Positions 16,420-25,864 of a DNA stretch of 63,992 bases are shown one piece after another. The notes under the pieces are model-generated. The model was not told the origin of the DNA and did no database searches. It was given only the letters and a program-made list of their open reading frames with translations. Numbering within the stretch: the stretch's first letter is position 1; each line of letters opens with the position of its first letter. This DNA comes from Pedobacter glucosidilyticus DSM 23534 (GTDB lineage Bacteria > Bacteroidota > Bacteroidia > Sphingobacteriales > Sphingobacteriaceae). The translations under genes were made by a program, and so were the position numbers. The stretch spans positions 1 to 63,992 of the forward strand of contig NZ_AULF01000030.1 of assembly GCF_000425145.1 (NCBI RefSeq), given 5' to 3'.

Positions 16420-17595
16420 TCATCTCCTACTCCCATCATACAATTCATATTCTAACAACCTACAATCTAGCTTACCATTGTAAAATTCTATCCTTCGTGA
16501 TGCTCTTAAACCTATTTTTTTGGCTAAATCTGGGTTTCCAGTAAAAATATAACCAGTATAACCTTTACATTCTTTTTTCATGAAATCGCCAATTCTAGCG
16601 TAAGTAGCTTCTAGTTTGCTGTGTACACCTAAACGCTCGCCATACTCGGGGTTAAACATAATCACCCCAGCTTCATCCTGAGGGATTCTGGTATCGGCAA
16701 AATCGCAAGCGTAAAACTCAATCAATTGGTCTACACCCGCTGTTTTAGCATTCTTTTTACTGATGTCTATAGCATCCTCAGAAATATCTGTAGCAATAAT
16801 TTTTAAATCTTGGTTTTTAACCACTTGGTCTTTTAGCCTTCTTCTCTCTGTAAAGAAAACTTCTTCTTCATAGCCTAAAATGTGCATAAAACCATAATTC
16901 ATACGTAACAATCCTGGCGTTCTGCCGGTTGCAATGAGGGCTGCCTCTATAGCTAAAGTTCCAGAACCGCACATAGGGTTTATAAAAGGAGATTTAAAAT
17001 CCCATTGTGTAGCTAAAATGGTTGAGGCCGCAAGCGCTTCTAACATAGGCGCTTTGCCAGGTATTTTTCTATAACTGTGTTTAGCTAAAGTTTCTCCAGA
17101 TGTGTCTAAAAAGATTTCTGCCTTTTCATTTTTCCAATATAAATGCACTACAGTTTTGGTGTAATCCGGACCAGAATTTGGTCTTATTTTGTGCACAGAT
17201 TTAATCCTGTCTGCAATAGCATCTTTAACTTTTAAATTAGCAAACAAAGGTGTGGTGATGGTAGAATTATCCACATTTGACGTTACAGAGAAATAACCTC
17301 CAAAATCTATCAATTTCTCCCACGCTATAGCAGTAACTTTTTGGTAAAGCTCTTCACCATTTTCAGCATCAAATTCTTGAAGGCTATAAAGCACCTGACT
17401 GGCGCATCTGAGGTTGAGATTCAGCCTGATACAATCATTTAAACTCACTTTAAGCTCTAGCCCGGTAGAAAAAATTCTTACAGGTTTAAAACCTAAATTT
17501 TTTACTTCTAATTCAAGATAAGGCGATAATCTTTTGTTACAGGTTATGATAACCTTTGATGGGGTGTTGAAAACTTGATGCATAAGAATGCGCAA
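16420..17595 (-). CDS. THUMP-domain class I SAM-dependent RNA methyltransferase (RlmL/YpsC-like)
   Basis: The 391-residue protein has an N-terminal ferredoxin-like plus THUMP RNA-binding part (about 10-160) and a Rossmann methyltransferase domain (about 165-390). SAM-site elements include the INPMCGSGTLAIEAAL loop (about 205-220) and IATDISEDAIDISKKNA. The catalytic NPxY motif is NPEYGERLG, the variant usual in this lineage. Relatives methylate N2 of a guanosine in 23S rRNA (G2445 in E. coli). E. coli RlmL is fused to RlmK; this protein is not. It is divergent from the DUF3127 gene, with 53 bases between the starts. Confidence 0.88.
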   Translation of the reverse strand: MRILMHQVFNTPSKVIITCNKRLSPYLELEVKNLGFKPVRIFSTGLELKVSLNDCIRLNLNLRCASQVLYSLQEFDAENGEELYQKVTAIAWEKLIDFGGYFSVTSNVDNSTITTPLFANLKVKDAIADRIKSVHKIRPNSGPDYTKTVVHLYWKNEKAEIFLDTSGETLAKHSYRKIPGKAPMLEALAASTILATQWDFKSPFINPMCGSGTLAIEAALIATGRTPGLLRMNYGFMHILGYEEEVFFTERRRLKDQVVKNQDLKIIATDISEDAIDISKKNAKTAGVDQLIEFYACDFADTRIPQDEAGVIMFNPEYGERLGVHSKLEATYARIGDFMKKECKGYTGYIFTGNPDLAKKIGLRASRRIEFYNGKLDCRLLEYELYDGSRR

Positions 17596-17648
17596 TTTAA
17601 TGATAAAAATATAGAGATTTGATTTTAGTTATTTAAAAACCTGTTGAA

Positions 17649-18020
17649 ATGGAGATAAAAGGAAAAGTTCATGAAGTATCTGAAGTCATGAACGTTACTG
17701 ATACATTTAGAAAAAGAGAGCTTGTTATAGAATTTGCCGAAAACCCTCAGTACCCGGAATACGTAAAATTTGAAGCCATACAAGACAGGGTTTCATTAAT
17801 GGATAATCTTAAAATTGGTGATGATGTTGAAGTTTCTTTCAACTTGAAAGGAAGACCTTGGACAGACAAAACCGGTAAAAAACAATATTTCAATACTTTA
17901 CAAGTTTGGAAAGTAAATGTATTAGGTGCTGATGCAGGTGCTCCTGCTCAAACACCACCATTTGCAGCACCAGTTGATATTAGTGCAGCACCAGAGGCGG
18001 ACGACGATTTGCCGTTTTAA
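17649..18020 (+). CDS. DUF3127 protein, OB-fold-like, with SSB-type acidic C-terminal tip
   Basis: The 123-residue protein matches DUF3127: the MEIKGKVHEVSEVMNVTDTF start, then a compact beta-rich domain (residues 1-95) with GDDVEVSFNLKGRPW, an OB-fold-like pattern. An Ala/Pro linker (about 96-115) leads to a terminal EADDDLPF. Bacterial single-stranded DNA-binding proteins end in a nearly identical acidic tip (DDDIPF) that recruits repair and replication proteins. This suggests a DNA-processing role, which to my knowledge is not established for the family. The gene is monocistronic, with a terminator at 18049. Confidence 0.85.
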   Translation: MEIKGKVHEVSEVMNVTDTFRKRELVIEFAENPQYPEYVKFEAIQDRVSLMDNLKIGDDVEVSFNLKGRPWTDKTGKKQYFNTLQVWKVNVLGADAGAPAQTPPFAAPVDISAAPEADDDLPF

Positions 18021-18048
18021 AGAGCCTATTTTCTGATTACAATGCGAT

Positions 18049-18087
18049 AAAAAGCGGCACCAATCCCAAAGGTGACCGCTTTTTTTG
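18049..18087 (+). terminator. Intrinsic terminator after the DUF3127 gene
   Basis: AAAAAGCGGCACC (18049-18061) pairs with GGTGACCGCTTTTT (18071-18084, one bulged A), followed by more T residues. It lies 29 bases after the stop. Confidence 0.8.
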
Positions 18088-18386
18088 GCTTCATCTCTAA
18101 ACAGTAACAAAACTTCGACTTCTTTTTTGTGCACCAATAATTACTCCCATCTTATTCAGCATACTATTTCTTATTCTGAATTCTGATTATCGTTTTCTTT
18201 ATAGCCAAGAAAAAAATGATTAGAAAGATAAACATTCAAATAGTTAAGATTTTGTTTCTAAGCATAAAAATTTCGGGTTAATATAAGTGAGACGAGCTTA
18301 AGGCAGAAGCTCAAATTAATTTTATTGATAAAATATTTTATTTTTTCATTTAATTATTTTATTTTTCAATATTCTATCTATGAATT
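18088..18386. other. Gene-free AT-rich spacer
   Basis: About 300 bases after the terminator without an open frame. A small hairpin, GAGCTTaaggcagAAGCTC, lies near 18293-18312, followed by a very AT-rich run up to the lipoprotein start. It presumably holds the promoter of the lipoprotein gene; no clear -7 element was found. Confidence 0.35.
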
Positions 18387-19184
18387 ATGAAGAAAATTTT
18401 ATTTGTAGCATTAATAGCTCTATTGTTTTTTAGCTGTAGGAAAGATAATTCTGTATTATTGAATACCAATATCACTCAATGCTTAATTACAAATTCTCTT
18501 TCAACGGATGGTAAATATAGCGCAGAGGTTAAATATCAAGATGGCCTTGCAACTGAAAATATAATTAAAGAAAATGGTGTTATCAGCACCGCATGGTATA
18601 CAACTGTAGAATCTCCTAAGCAGCTTATTATTTATAGCGATAGTAAATTACCCGAAAATGCTAAAACAAGAATTTATTTAAATGAATTTGGTAGTTTAGC
18701 TAAAGAAGTAGCACTAGAACTCAATCCTAATGGTACTCTTTCTGAAGATACTACGCAAAAAAGACTGTTTACTTACAACAGCAATAAATTACTAACCAAA
18801 ATTATAACAAGTATAAATGATGAATATGCTGTGTTTGATATAAGTTATGATTCTAAAAGCCGACTAGAAAAAATAACTATAAGTGACGGAAATGGATTGG
18901 TTTTTATTATCTACGATAATTTTATCCATGATGATCACAAAAAAACAGATAACCTTACAACAATTGCACTGTTTGATTCTTTTTCTGCGCTTTATTTACC
19001 TTCTTTAAACAGTACTTATGTTAAATCATATCGGATATTTTATCCAGATATACCAGAACTAACTCTCTTAACATCAAATGAATTTAAATTTTCTAATCAA
19101 AAATTATCTCAAATAAAAAGTACTATAACATTGCTTGGTGTAGCTAATGTTTCTACAGTAAACGTAACACTCAATTGTAAGTAA
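18387..19184 (+). CDS. Hypothetical lipoprotein
   Basis: The 265-residue product starts with a lipoprotein signal, MKKILFVALIALLFFSC (lipobox Cys17), followed by RKDNS. The rest is beta-rich with several tyrosine-containing repeats such as LFTYNSNKLLTKI and FDISYDSKSRLEKI, a pattern reminiscent of YD/RHS-like sheets in Bacteroidota lipoproteins. No catalytic motif is visible. It is followed after 17 bases by a small outer-membrane protein gene, so the pair is likely co-expressed. The function is unknown. Confidence 0.75.
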   Translation: MKKILFVALIALLFFSCRKDNSVLLNTNITQCLITNSLSTDGKYSAEVKYQDGLATENIIKENGVISTAWYTTVESPKQLIIYSDSKLPENAKTRIYLNEFGSLAKEVALELNPNGTLSEDTTQKRLFTYNSNKLLTKIITSINDEYAVFDISYDSKSRLEKITISDGNGLVFIIYDNFIHDDHKKTDNLTTIALFDSFSALYLPSLNSTYVKSYRIFYPDIPELTLLTSNEFKFSNQKLSQIKSTITLLGVANVSTVNVTLNCK

Positions 19185-19201
19185 TTTCCTACAAAAATCT
19201 A

Positions 19202-19912
19202 ATGAACAAATACTTATTAATGCTACTTTTTGTAGTAGTTCTACCTAAATTAACTACAGCACAAATTTATATTAACGGTGGCAACCCAAGCAGGTATGGC
19301 GCTAATTCATATAATGGTAGTTCTATAAGTTTAGCTTATGGCACTGTAATTTGGTTTGATGGAGCTTATACCCGACTTGAGGGTTATAGTCTGCCACTTG
19401 AACCTTTTTACAACCCTGAAAACCAAAGAGTAATAGAAAAATTAAATGTTGCATCAGGTGTATCAATTGGCTTTGAGACTAATCTTTCCAGAAGGTTATC
19501 TTTGTATACTTCGATTTTCACAGGATTTATGTCTACAGGAAGTACACTTAATGAGGCATTACTTGTTAGTGATGATAAATCTACACTTTCACAAATCGCT
19601 ACTTATTTTCAACTAATATTAAGCAGCCCAGAAAAAAGATTAAAAATAAATTGGCTTATTGGTCCAGAGTTGCTGTATGCAAGAAAAAGACTTATTGTAG
19701 AAGATTATGTTACCCCAGAAAATCAAGAACCTAAACAATATAACGAAGACCTTAAAATTATAGAAGGTGCTTTGGTAACAGGTTTTGGATTATCTTATGA
19801 TATTTCTAAATCTTTTATCCTTTTTAATAATAGTAGTGTAGGATTAGCCTTCCCTGGTAAAGGTTTTAAAGCAAACTTTACTTCTATTGGTATAAAGTAT
19901 AAATTCCAGTAG
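19202..19912 (+). CDS. Hypothetical outer-membrane beta-barrel protein
   Basis: This 236-residue protein has a signal peptide (residues 1-20, ending TTAQ) and alternating strands with aromatic ends (SISLAYGTVIWFDG, SVGLAFPGKGFKANFTSIGIKYKFQ split at the turn), ending in the KYKFQ pattern of a barrel's last strand. Size and pattern fit an eight- to ten-stranded outer-membrane barrel. It is probably paired with the upstream lipoprotein. No specific family was recognised. Confidence 0.68.
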   Translation: MNKYLLMLLFVVVLPKLTTAQIYINGGNPSRYGANSYNGSSISLAYGTVIWFDGAYTRLEGYSLPLEPFYNPENQRVIEKLNVASGVSIGFETNLSRRLSLYTSIFTGFMSTGSTLNEALLVSDDKSTLSQIATYFQLILSSPEKRLKINWLIGPELLYARKRLIVEDYVTPENQEPKQYNEDLKIIEGALVTGFGLSYDISKSFILFNNSSVGLAFPGKGFKANFTSIGIKYKFQ

Positions 19913-20046
19913 TCCATACAACTCAACTTTAATAAAATATACTTCATAAACTTGCCCAATTCAAAGAGATTTAAATCTACCATTGCTTGTTAAATAATGT
20001 TAAACCACCTCAATATTAAAGCATTGGTGTTTATATTTGATTTGAG

Positions 20047-21918
20047 ATGAAGCGTAAAAGTATATCGGTTATTATTGGTTTAATGAGTTTTGCATTGTTG
20101 GGAGTAATGGCTATGCAATATTATTTCTTAAAAGAATCTTATCAATTAAAAACTCAAATTTTTGATAGTGCGGTAAATGATGCTTTAAAAAGTGTGGCTT
20201 ATAAATTAGAAAAAAATGAAGCCGCTGCTTTTTTAGCTCAAAAAGCTGCAAACGAGAAAAAATTAAGAGAAATTAATAGGTTAAATCAAGATTTGAAATT
20301 TAGCCAAAACATCAGGACATCAAAAAATATCGACCGAAATCCGCAAATTAAAGAAAATCCATCCTTAGCTTTTATCAGGCAACTTAAAAAAAATCAAGAA
20401 AAATCTGACAGTATTTTTAGGGTAAGAGATAGCATTTTAAGAAATAAATACCCTAATATTTTAGTATATAATGGCCCGGCGCAACAAGAAACTCCAGATA
20501 ATGTAATTGCCGGCGTAAGATTTGATTTTGAGGAAGTTACAGACGAATTTGGTGTCAGACAAAATCTGGTTAAACAAGTTTATACAGAGCGATTACCTTC
20601 CAGAAAAAGACCCAAAAGAGGTAACGTTGTAGTAGATTCTATCAAACAATATGTTATTGTTGACCCTGTATTAGGCCCTGTTGTTCGTACCATTGGTAAA
20701 CCTAATTACTTATCAGAAATTAGTGAAACCGAGCTTGCAGCAGCAGAGAAACCCATCCATAGCAAAGAAAAAGTAAAAGATGTTAAGCTATACTTAGACT
20801 CGGTACAAAAAATCAGCAACAAAAAGGAGATTTTAAATGATTTAGCTTCAGAGTTTCAGCAAGCAAATGTACCTCTGCATAAACGTATTAAACCAGAATT
20901 GCTAGACTCTTTGCTATTGATAGAGTTGGCCAATAACGGCATCATGCTCAAGTACAATTATAAAATAAGCTCCAACAAAAGCTCCAGAATTTTATTCAGA
21001 AATGCCTCGGATAATAGAATGGATTTTGAGCCAGAAAACACCTACAAGGCCGCACTTTTTCCAAAAGATATGGTACGTGAAGGCGGTTACTTGATGGTAA
21101 GTTTTCCAGAAAAAAATAGTCTTATCCTTAAAAATATGAACTCTATTTTAGCCTCATCCATAGGTTTATTGTTGATTTTGACCGGAAGCTTCGCTTATAC
21201 CATTTTTTCTATCTTAAGACAGAAAAAGATTTCTGAGATGAAGACAGATTTCATTAACAACATGACTCATGAATTTAAAACTCCGGTAGCCACCATCATG
21301 ATTGCCAGTGAAGCTTTAAGAGACCCCGACGTTAATGAAGACCGCAAACGCGTAAATAAGTTGGCAAGCATTATTTATGATGAAAATATACGTCTTGGAG
21401 ACCATATTGAAAGGGTACTTAATATTGCCCGTATAGAAAAAGACGATTTAAAAATAGAGCGTAAAGAAGTTAATATTCATGATTTAATTCATGCCGTTTC
21501 TGATAGTATGAACTTGCAACTACAAAAGAGAAATGCTATTGTAAACATGAACCTTATAGCCACAAAATCAACCATCATGGGCGATGAGCTACACCTTTCT
21601 AATGTATTTTATAACCTTATTGATAACGCCATAAAGTACAGTAAAGAAGCTCCAGAGATTACCATCAACACTACTAATACCCAAACAGATTTTATAATTA
21701 CCGTTACTGATAAAGGAATTGGCATGGGAAGAGACCAGCAAAAGAAAATTTTTGAGCAATTTTACCGTATACCAACAGGTAACTTACATGACGTAAAAGG
21801 TTTCGGACTAGGCTTAAGCTATGTAAATAACATGGTGAAAAGAATGGGCGGAACTATAAAAGTGAAAAGCGAAAAAGATAAAGGCTCGGAATTTGAGCTC
21901 AAATTTCCATTAGCATAA
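20047..21918 (+). CDS. Sensor histidine kinase of a two-component system
   Basis: The 623-residue membrane kinase has a first membrane helix at about 8-30, a long, charged, low-complexity periplasmic region (about 31-362) with no known sensor fold, and a second helix at about 366-388. The HisKA domain follows at about 395-465 with the phosphoacceptor His408 in NNMTHEFKTP. An ATPase domain (about 505-622) carries the NVFYNLIDNAIKYS N box, the DKGIGM G1 box and the GFGLGLSYV G2 box. The response regulator begins 10 bases later, so they are co-translated. The signal is unknown. Confidence 0.92.
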   Translation: MKRKSISVIIGLMSFALLGVMAMQYYFLKESYQLKTQIFDSAVNDALKSVAYKLEKNEAAAFLAQKAANEKKLREINRLNQDLKFSQNIRTSKNIDRNPQIKENPSLAFIRQLKKNQEKSDSIFRVRDSILRNKYPNILVYNGPAQQETPDNVIAGVRFDFEEVTDEFGVRQNLVKQVYTERLPSRKRPKRGNVVVDSIKQYVIVDPVLGPVVRTIGKPNYLSEISETELAAAEKPIHSKEKVKDVKLYLDSVQKISNKKEILNDLASEFQQANVPLHKRIKPELLDSLLLIELANNGIMLKYNYKISSNKSSRILFRNASDNRMDFEPENTYKAALFPKDMVREGGYLMVSFPEKNSLILKNMNSILASSIGLLLILTGSFAYTIFSILRQKKISEMKTDFINNMTHEFKTPVATIMIASEALRDPDVNEDRKRVNKLASIIYDENIRLGDHIERVLNIARIEKDDLKIERKEVNIHDLIHAVSDSMNLQLQKRNAIVNMNLIATKSTIMGDELHLSNVFYNLIDNAIKYSKEAPEITINTTNTQTDFIITVTDKGIGMGRDQQKKIFEQFYRIPTGNLHDVKGFGLGLSYVNNMVKRMGGTIKVKSEKDKGSEFELKFPLA

Positions 21919-21928
21919 TACCATATAA

Positions 21929-22627
21929 ATGAGTGCAAAAAAAATTCTTTTAGTAGAAGACGATCCTAACTTGGGGATGATTTTAGAAGACTACCTTTCT
22001 TTAAAAGGAAAGTTTGAGGTTACCCTTTGTGATGATGGAGATGAGGGCTTAAAAGCATTTACATCTTCAACTTATGATATTTGTATCCTGGATGTGATGA
22101 TGCCTAAAAAAGACGGATTCACGCTGGCAAAAGACATCAGAAAGATAAACAAACACATACCTATTATTTTTGCCACAGCCAAAGGTATGATGGAAGATAA
22201 AACCGAAGCTTTTGGTTTGGGTGGTGATGATTATATTACCAAACCTTTTAAAATAGAAGAGCTTTTATTACGCATTAATGCCCTCTTAAAAAGAGCCGGC
22301 AACCAGGAAAAAGCTGAAGAAGAGAAACCTAAAATCTTCACCATTGGCAAGTATACCTTTGATTACCAGCATCAAATTATTATAAATGGTGATGAGCAAC
22401 AAAAGCTAAGCACCAAAGAAGCGGAACTGTTAAGGTTATTATGCCTTAAAATGAATGATGTTTTAACCCGTGAAGAAGCACTTTTACAAATTTGGCATGA
22501 TGATAATTACTTTAACGGCCGCAGTATGGATGTTTTCCTAAGCAAATTGCGTAAATATCTTAAAGAAGATGCCAGAGTAGAAATCATCAACGTACATGGA
22601 AAAGGTTATAAACTCTTGGTAAATTAG
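21929..22627 (+). CDS. OmpR/PhoB-family response regulator
   Basis: This 232-residue regulator has a receiver domain (about 3-118) with the acidic pocket LVEDD, the phosphoacceptor Asp55 in CILDVMMPKKDG, the switch Thr/Ala segment FATAKG and Lys in YITKPF. A winged-helix DNA-binding domain (about 135-230) has LSTKEAELLRLLC and RSMDVFLSKLRKYL. It is the partner of the kinase just upstream. Targets are not evident; the next gene (DUF4153) starts 36 bases downstream. Confidence 0.93.
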   Translation: MSAKKILLVEDDPNLGMILEDYLSLKGKFEVTLCDDGDEGLKAFTSSTYDICILDVMMPKKDGFTLAKDIRKINKHIPIIFATAKGMMEDKTEAFGLGGDDYITKPFKIEELLLRINALLKRAGNQEKAEEEKPKIFTIGKYTFDYQHQIIINGDEQQKLSTKEAELLRLLCLKMNDVLTREEALLQIWHDDNYFNGRSMDVFLSKLRKYLKEDARVEIINVHGKGYKLLVN

Positions 22628-22663
22628 TAAGTAAAAGCTAATTTCATAAGAAATATTTTACTT

Positions 22664-24484
22664 ATGAAGTTTCCTTCACTCAAACAACTTGGTTATACTG
22701 CGCTGGCTGTATTAAAAAGATTCCCTATCCCTATACTTTTTGCAGTTTTAGGAACCAGTTCTTTAATTGCGCTTACCGTAAAAGATCTTAACAATACTTA
22801 TAACGAAGAACTTGTAAAAGGCGCTTACATAGGCAATTTAGGTCTCGCACTTACCTTAGCTTTTGCATTATTTGCAGAAAAGCGTAAACTTAAAAATCCC
22901 ATTAAAATAGGCGTTAATATAGCGCTTATAGCTTTCCTGCTTTCTTTAAGTTTTATCTTAAATCCTTTTGAAAAAGAAGCGCATATTTTAATGCTAGTCA
23001 TTCTTGCATTTGCTTTTCATTTATTGGTTTCTGTCGCTGCTTTCCATAAAGCAGAAGAAAATCAAGCTTTTTGGCAACTTAACAAAAGTTTATTTCTACG
23101 TTTTTTAACATCTGCCCTGTACAGTGCGGTATTATTTATTGGGATAAGCATTGCCTTATTAAGCATTGAAGAATTGTTTAAAGTAAATTGGGATGATAAA
23201 ATCTACTTACGTCTGTGGCTCATCATCGCAGGTGTATTTAATACCCTATTTTTTCTATCCGGCATTCCTAAATCTTTAGAAACACTTCAAGAAGAACAAT
23301 CTTATCCAAAAGGGCTGAAAATTTTCACACAGTATGTGTTAATCCCTTTGGCAAGCATTTATTTAGTCATATTACTGGCTTATGAAGGTAAAATATTGTT
23401 AGAGTGGCATTTACCTAATGGTTTTGTTTCGGTATTAATTTTAGGTTATGCTGTTTTTGGGATGCTTTCTTTATTGCTAGTTCATCCACTCAGAAGTTTA
23501 GAAGAAAACAAATGGATAAAACTCTTTAGTAAGACCTTTTATCTGTTTTTAATTCCCTTAATTATACTTTTAGTACTCGCAGTTTATACCAGAGTATCTG
23601 ATTATGGCATAACAGAAAGCAGATATATTTTAATTGTACTTACCCTTTGGTTAAGCTTTATCACCTTTTATTTCTTAATAAAAGGACAAGAACATATTAG
23701 GATAATTCCTATCAGTTTATGTGTGTTAGCACTTATAATCTCCTTTGGACCATGGGGTTTACAAAGTGTTTCTAAAAACTCGCAACAAAAAATATTAAGC
23801 ACTCTTTTAGCCACTAAACCTAATAAAGAAAGAGACCAGCAAATCAGAAACATTGTTGATTATTTAAATGATTATCATGGTATAATGGCTTTACAGCCTT
23901 TTACTAAAGCATCGCTTAGCGATATTAAAACTTTTTTTAAGAATAGCCATAAAAAAGACTCCTTGAGTCAGTTTCAAAGTTATCAAGCTAAAGAAAACAC
24001 CAAAGATTCTGTATTAAAGTTATTAGGACTTAATCCGCTTTATAACCCCACAATGAAAGGCAATTTTTACAACTTTGCTAATAAAGAAAAAGAAGTTTTA
24101 AGTATTGAAAAAGCAAGTATTTTGGTAACTATAGAAAACCAGTCTTCTTTTAGAGACAACCTATGCAAAGAAATAACTGCCTTTGGAAAAGCTTTTAAAA
24201 TTTGTAAAGAGAAAGAACAAGAACTGTATCTGGTCTTAGGAAAAGAAAAGCTATCTCTACAACTTTATAAAATAGGAAAGCAATTGCTAAAAAAGAGCTA
24301 TCCTATTACTGATAAAAATTACAATACTTTTCAAGTACCAAATAAAGATTTAACACTTACCCAGCACTGGAAAGGATTAAACATCACCACCAGAATAGAA
24401 GAAATGGGTATTGAGGAAGAAAAGCAAGAAACAAACATTATACATTATAAGGTTTATTTGCTGATAACGCCACAAACTCTATAA
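22664..24484 (+). CDS. DUF4153 integral membrane protein
   Basis: The 606-residue protein has about ten to twelve hydrophobic helices in its first 380 residues (for example LGLALTLAFALFA, SALYSAVLFIGISIALL, LWLSFITFYFLI) and a soluble C-terminal part of about 220 residues. The arrangement and helix patterns fit DUF4153, whose function is not known. It follows the response regulator by 36 bases on the same strand, so it may be controlled by or work with the two-component system. The transcript ends at the shared terminator at 24496-24537. Confidence 0.78.
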   Translation: MKFPSLKQLGYTALAVLKRFPIPILFAVLGTSSLIALTVKDLNNTYNEELVKGAYIGNLGLALTLAFALFAEKRKLKNPIKIGVNIALIAFLLSLSFILNPFEKEAHILMLVILAFAFHLLVSVAAFHKAEENQAFWQLNKSLFLRFLTSALYSAVLFIGISIALLSIEELFKVNWDDKIYLRLWLIIAGVFNTLFFLSGIPKSLETLQEEQSYPKGLKIFTQYVLIPLASIYLVILLAYEGKILLEWHLPNGFVSVLILGYAVFGMLSLLLVHPLRSLEENKWIKLFSKTFYLFLIPLIILLVLAVYTRVSDYGITESRYILIVLTLWLSFITFYFLIKGQEHIRIIPISLCVLALIISFGPWGLQSVSKNSQQKILSTLLATKPNKERDQQIRNIVDYLNDYHGIMALQPFTKASLSDIKTFFKNSHKKDSLSQFQSYQAKENTKDSVLKLLGLNPLYNPTMKGNFYNFANKEKEVLSIEKASILVTIENQSSFRDNLCKEITAFGKAFKICKEKEQELYLVLGKEKLSLQLYKIGKQLLKKSYPITDKNYNTFQVPNKDLTLTQHWKGLNITTRIEEMGIEEEKQETNIIHYKVYLLITPQTL

Positions 24485-24495
24485 AAAAAGTGCAT

Positions 24496-24537
24496 AAAAA
24501 AAGCCTTTCAGGAAATATTCTTGAAAGGCTTTTTTTT
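24496..24537. terminator. Bidirectional terminator between DUF4153 gene and rplS
   Basis: GCCTTTCA (24503-24510) and TGAAAGGC (24522-24529) form a stem flanked by A6 and T8 runs, so it can end transcription from both converging genes. Confidence 0.85.
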
Positions 24538-24549
24538 ATTTTGAAAAAA

Positions 24550-24897
24550 TTAAACTCTTTTAGATTTGATACGAGCTGCTTTACCAGTAAGCTCACGTAA
24601 GTAGAATAATTTTGCTCTACGAACTTTACCAACGTTATTAACTTCGATTTTATCGATGTTTGGAGAATTTACAGGAAATATACGCTCTACACCTACACCA
24701 TTAGACATTTTTCTTACGGTAAAGGTTTCTGTAGAACCAGCACTATTTCTCTGGATAACTACACCTTGATAAACCTGAATACGCTCTTTATTTCCTTCAC
24801 GAATTTTATAGTGAACGCTGATGGTATCTCCAGATTTAAATGCAGGTAACTGTTTTTTCTCTACAACCTGCTCTTCTACAAATTTTACTAAATCCAT
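24550..24897 (-). CDS. rplS: 50S ribosomal protein L19
   Basis: The 115-residue protein matches L19 end to end: the [22 protein letters not shown] block, the VYQGVVIQR strand, [18 protein letters not shown], and the final [21 protein letters not shown], all near-invariant. L19 sits at the interface between the large and small subunits. It lies downstream of trmD on the same strand but across a 286-base gap with a 5' hairpin, so it probably has its own promoter. Confidence 0.98.
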   Translation of the reverse strand: MDLVKFVEEQVVEKKQLPAFKSGDTISVHYKIREGNKERIQVYQGVVIQRNSAGSTETFTVRKMSNGVGVERIFPVNSPNIDKIEVNNVGKVRRAKLFYLRELTGKAARIKSKRV

Positions 24898-25183
24898 GAT
24901 TTTATGCTGTTAAATTACGATTGAGATAAATACCAACCGCACCGAAATTTCGGAGTGCAATATTAGGGATAATTTTTGATAATAAAAAACATAATTAAAA
25001 TTTTCCACAATTAACATCTTATCTACATCCGCAGGCAATACCAACTGTAGATGAGCCTGTTAGCTTGTTTTCTATTTAAAATCGAGCTTATTTATTTGAA
25101 GATTTGCAATTTATTTAATCTCAAAAAAAGAAAAAATAATTAATTTTTGAGTTCATCAATTAAAAAAAGCTTCCATTCTAAGC
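24898..25183 (-). promoter_or_regulatory. rplS leader with 5' hairpin
   Basis: In the 286-base gap between trmD and rplS a hairpin lies at 24939-24958 (GC arms around the palindrome CCGAAATTTCGG, one bulge), about 45 bases before the start codon on the - strand. A TAATATTG (one mismatch to TAnnTTTG) just beyond it could be the -7 element, placing the hairpin at the mRNA 5' end. Ribosomal-protein genes often have such leaders for autoregulation. Here it is only a structural guess. The remainder of the gap is AT-rich and featureless. Confidence 0.4.
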
Positions 25184-25858
25184 TTACTCCAACAAATCTG
25201 GTCTGCGTTTTTTAGTGCGTTCTAAAGCTTGTTCATAACGCCATTGTTCTATTTTAGCTTGGTCTCCACTTAATAAAATATCAGGTACTTTATAACCCTT
25301 CCAATCTGCCGGTCTGGAGTACACTGGAGCGTCTAACAACTCGCCTTGAAAAGAATCAGATAAAGCCGATGTTTCATCTGATAAAACGCCAGGTATTAAT
25401 CTTACCACAGCATCAACAATTAAAGCAGCTGGCAGCTCGCCACCAGAAAGCACAAAATCTCCAACAGAAATCTCTCTGGTTACAAATACATCTCTAATTC
25501 TTTGGTCTATCCCTTTATAATGGCCACAAAGAATCATGATATTTCCTTTAATAGAAAGCTCGTTGGCTATTTCTTGTTTAAAAGTAACGCCATCGGGTGT
25601 CATAAAAATAATCTCATCATAAACCCTTTCTGCCTGTAATTTCTCTATACAAGCAGCAAAAGGCTCAATCTGCATCACCATACCACTACCACCACCGTAA
25701 GGATAATCATCAATACTTTTATGCTTATTGCTTGCGTAGTCTCTTAAATTATGAATATGAATTTCTGCCAGACCTTTTTTTTGTGCCCTTTGCATAATAG
25801 AGTGTGCAAACGGACTGTCTAGTAAAGCCGGTAAAACGGTTATGATATCAAATCTCAT
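25184..25858 (-). CDS. trmD: tRNA (guanine-37-N1)-methyltransferase
   Basis: The 224-residue SPOUT-class enzyme methylates G37 of tRNAs, which prevents frameshifting. The [10 protein letters not shown] start, the [16 protein letters not shown] segment (about 56-71) and the knotted SAM site with [12 protein letters not shown] and [13 protein letters not shown] are all present. The C-terminal DNA/RNA-binding helices end at RRPDLLE. It begins 6 bases after rimM ends, as in the conserved rpsP-rimM-trmD-rplS order; rpsP is not adjacent here. Confidence 0.98.
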   Translation of the reverse strand: MRFDIITVLPALLDSPFAHSIMQRAQKKGLAEIHIHNLRDYASNKHKSIDDYPYGGGSGMVMQIEPFAACIEKLQAERVYDEIIFMTPDGVTFKQEIANELSIKGNIMILCGHYKGIDQRIRDVFVTREISVGDFVLSGGELPAALIVDAVVRLIPGVLSDETSALSDSFQGELLDAPVYSRPADWKGYKVPDILLSGDQAKIEQWRYEQALERTKKRRPDLLE

Positions 25859-25864
25859 AGTTCA

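Noticed and set aside
17268-17276. TTATCCACA, a perfect DnaA box (another at 38451-38459)
   Set aside because: Each is single and inside a coding sequence (the RlmL-like gene and mnmG), with no cluster or AT-rich unwinding region. The number is what chance would give in this length.
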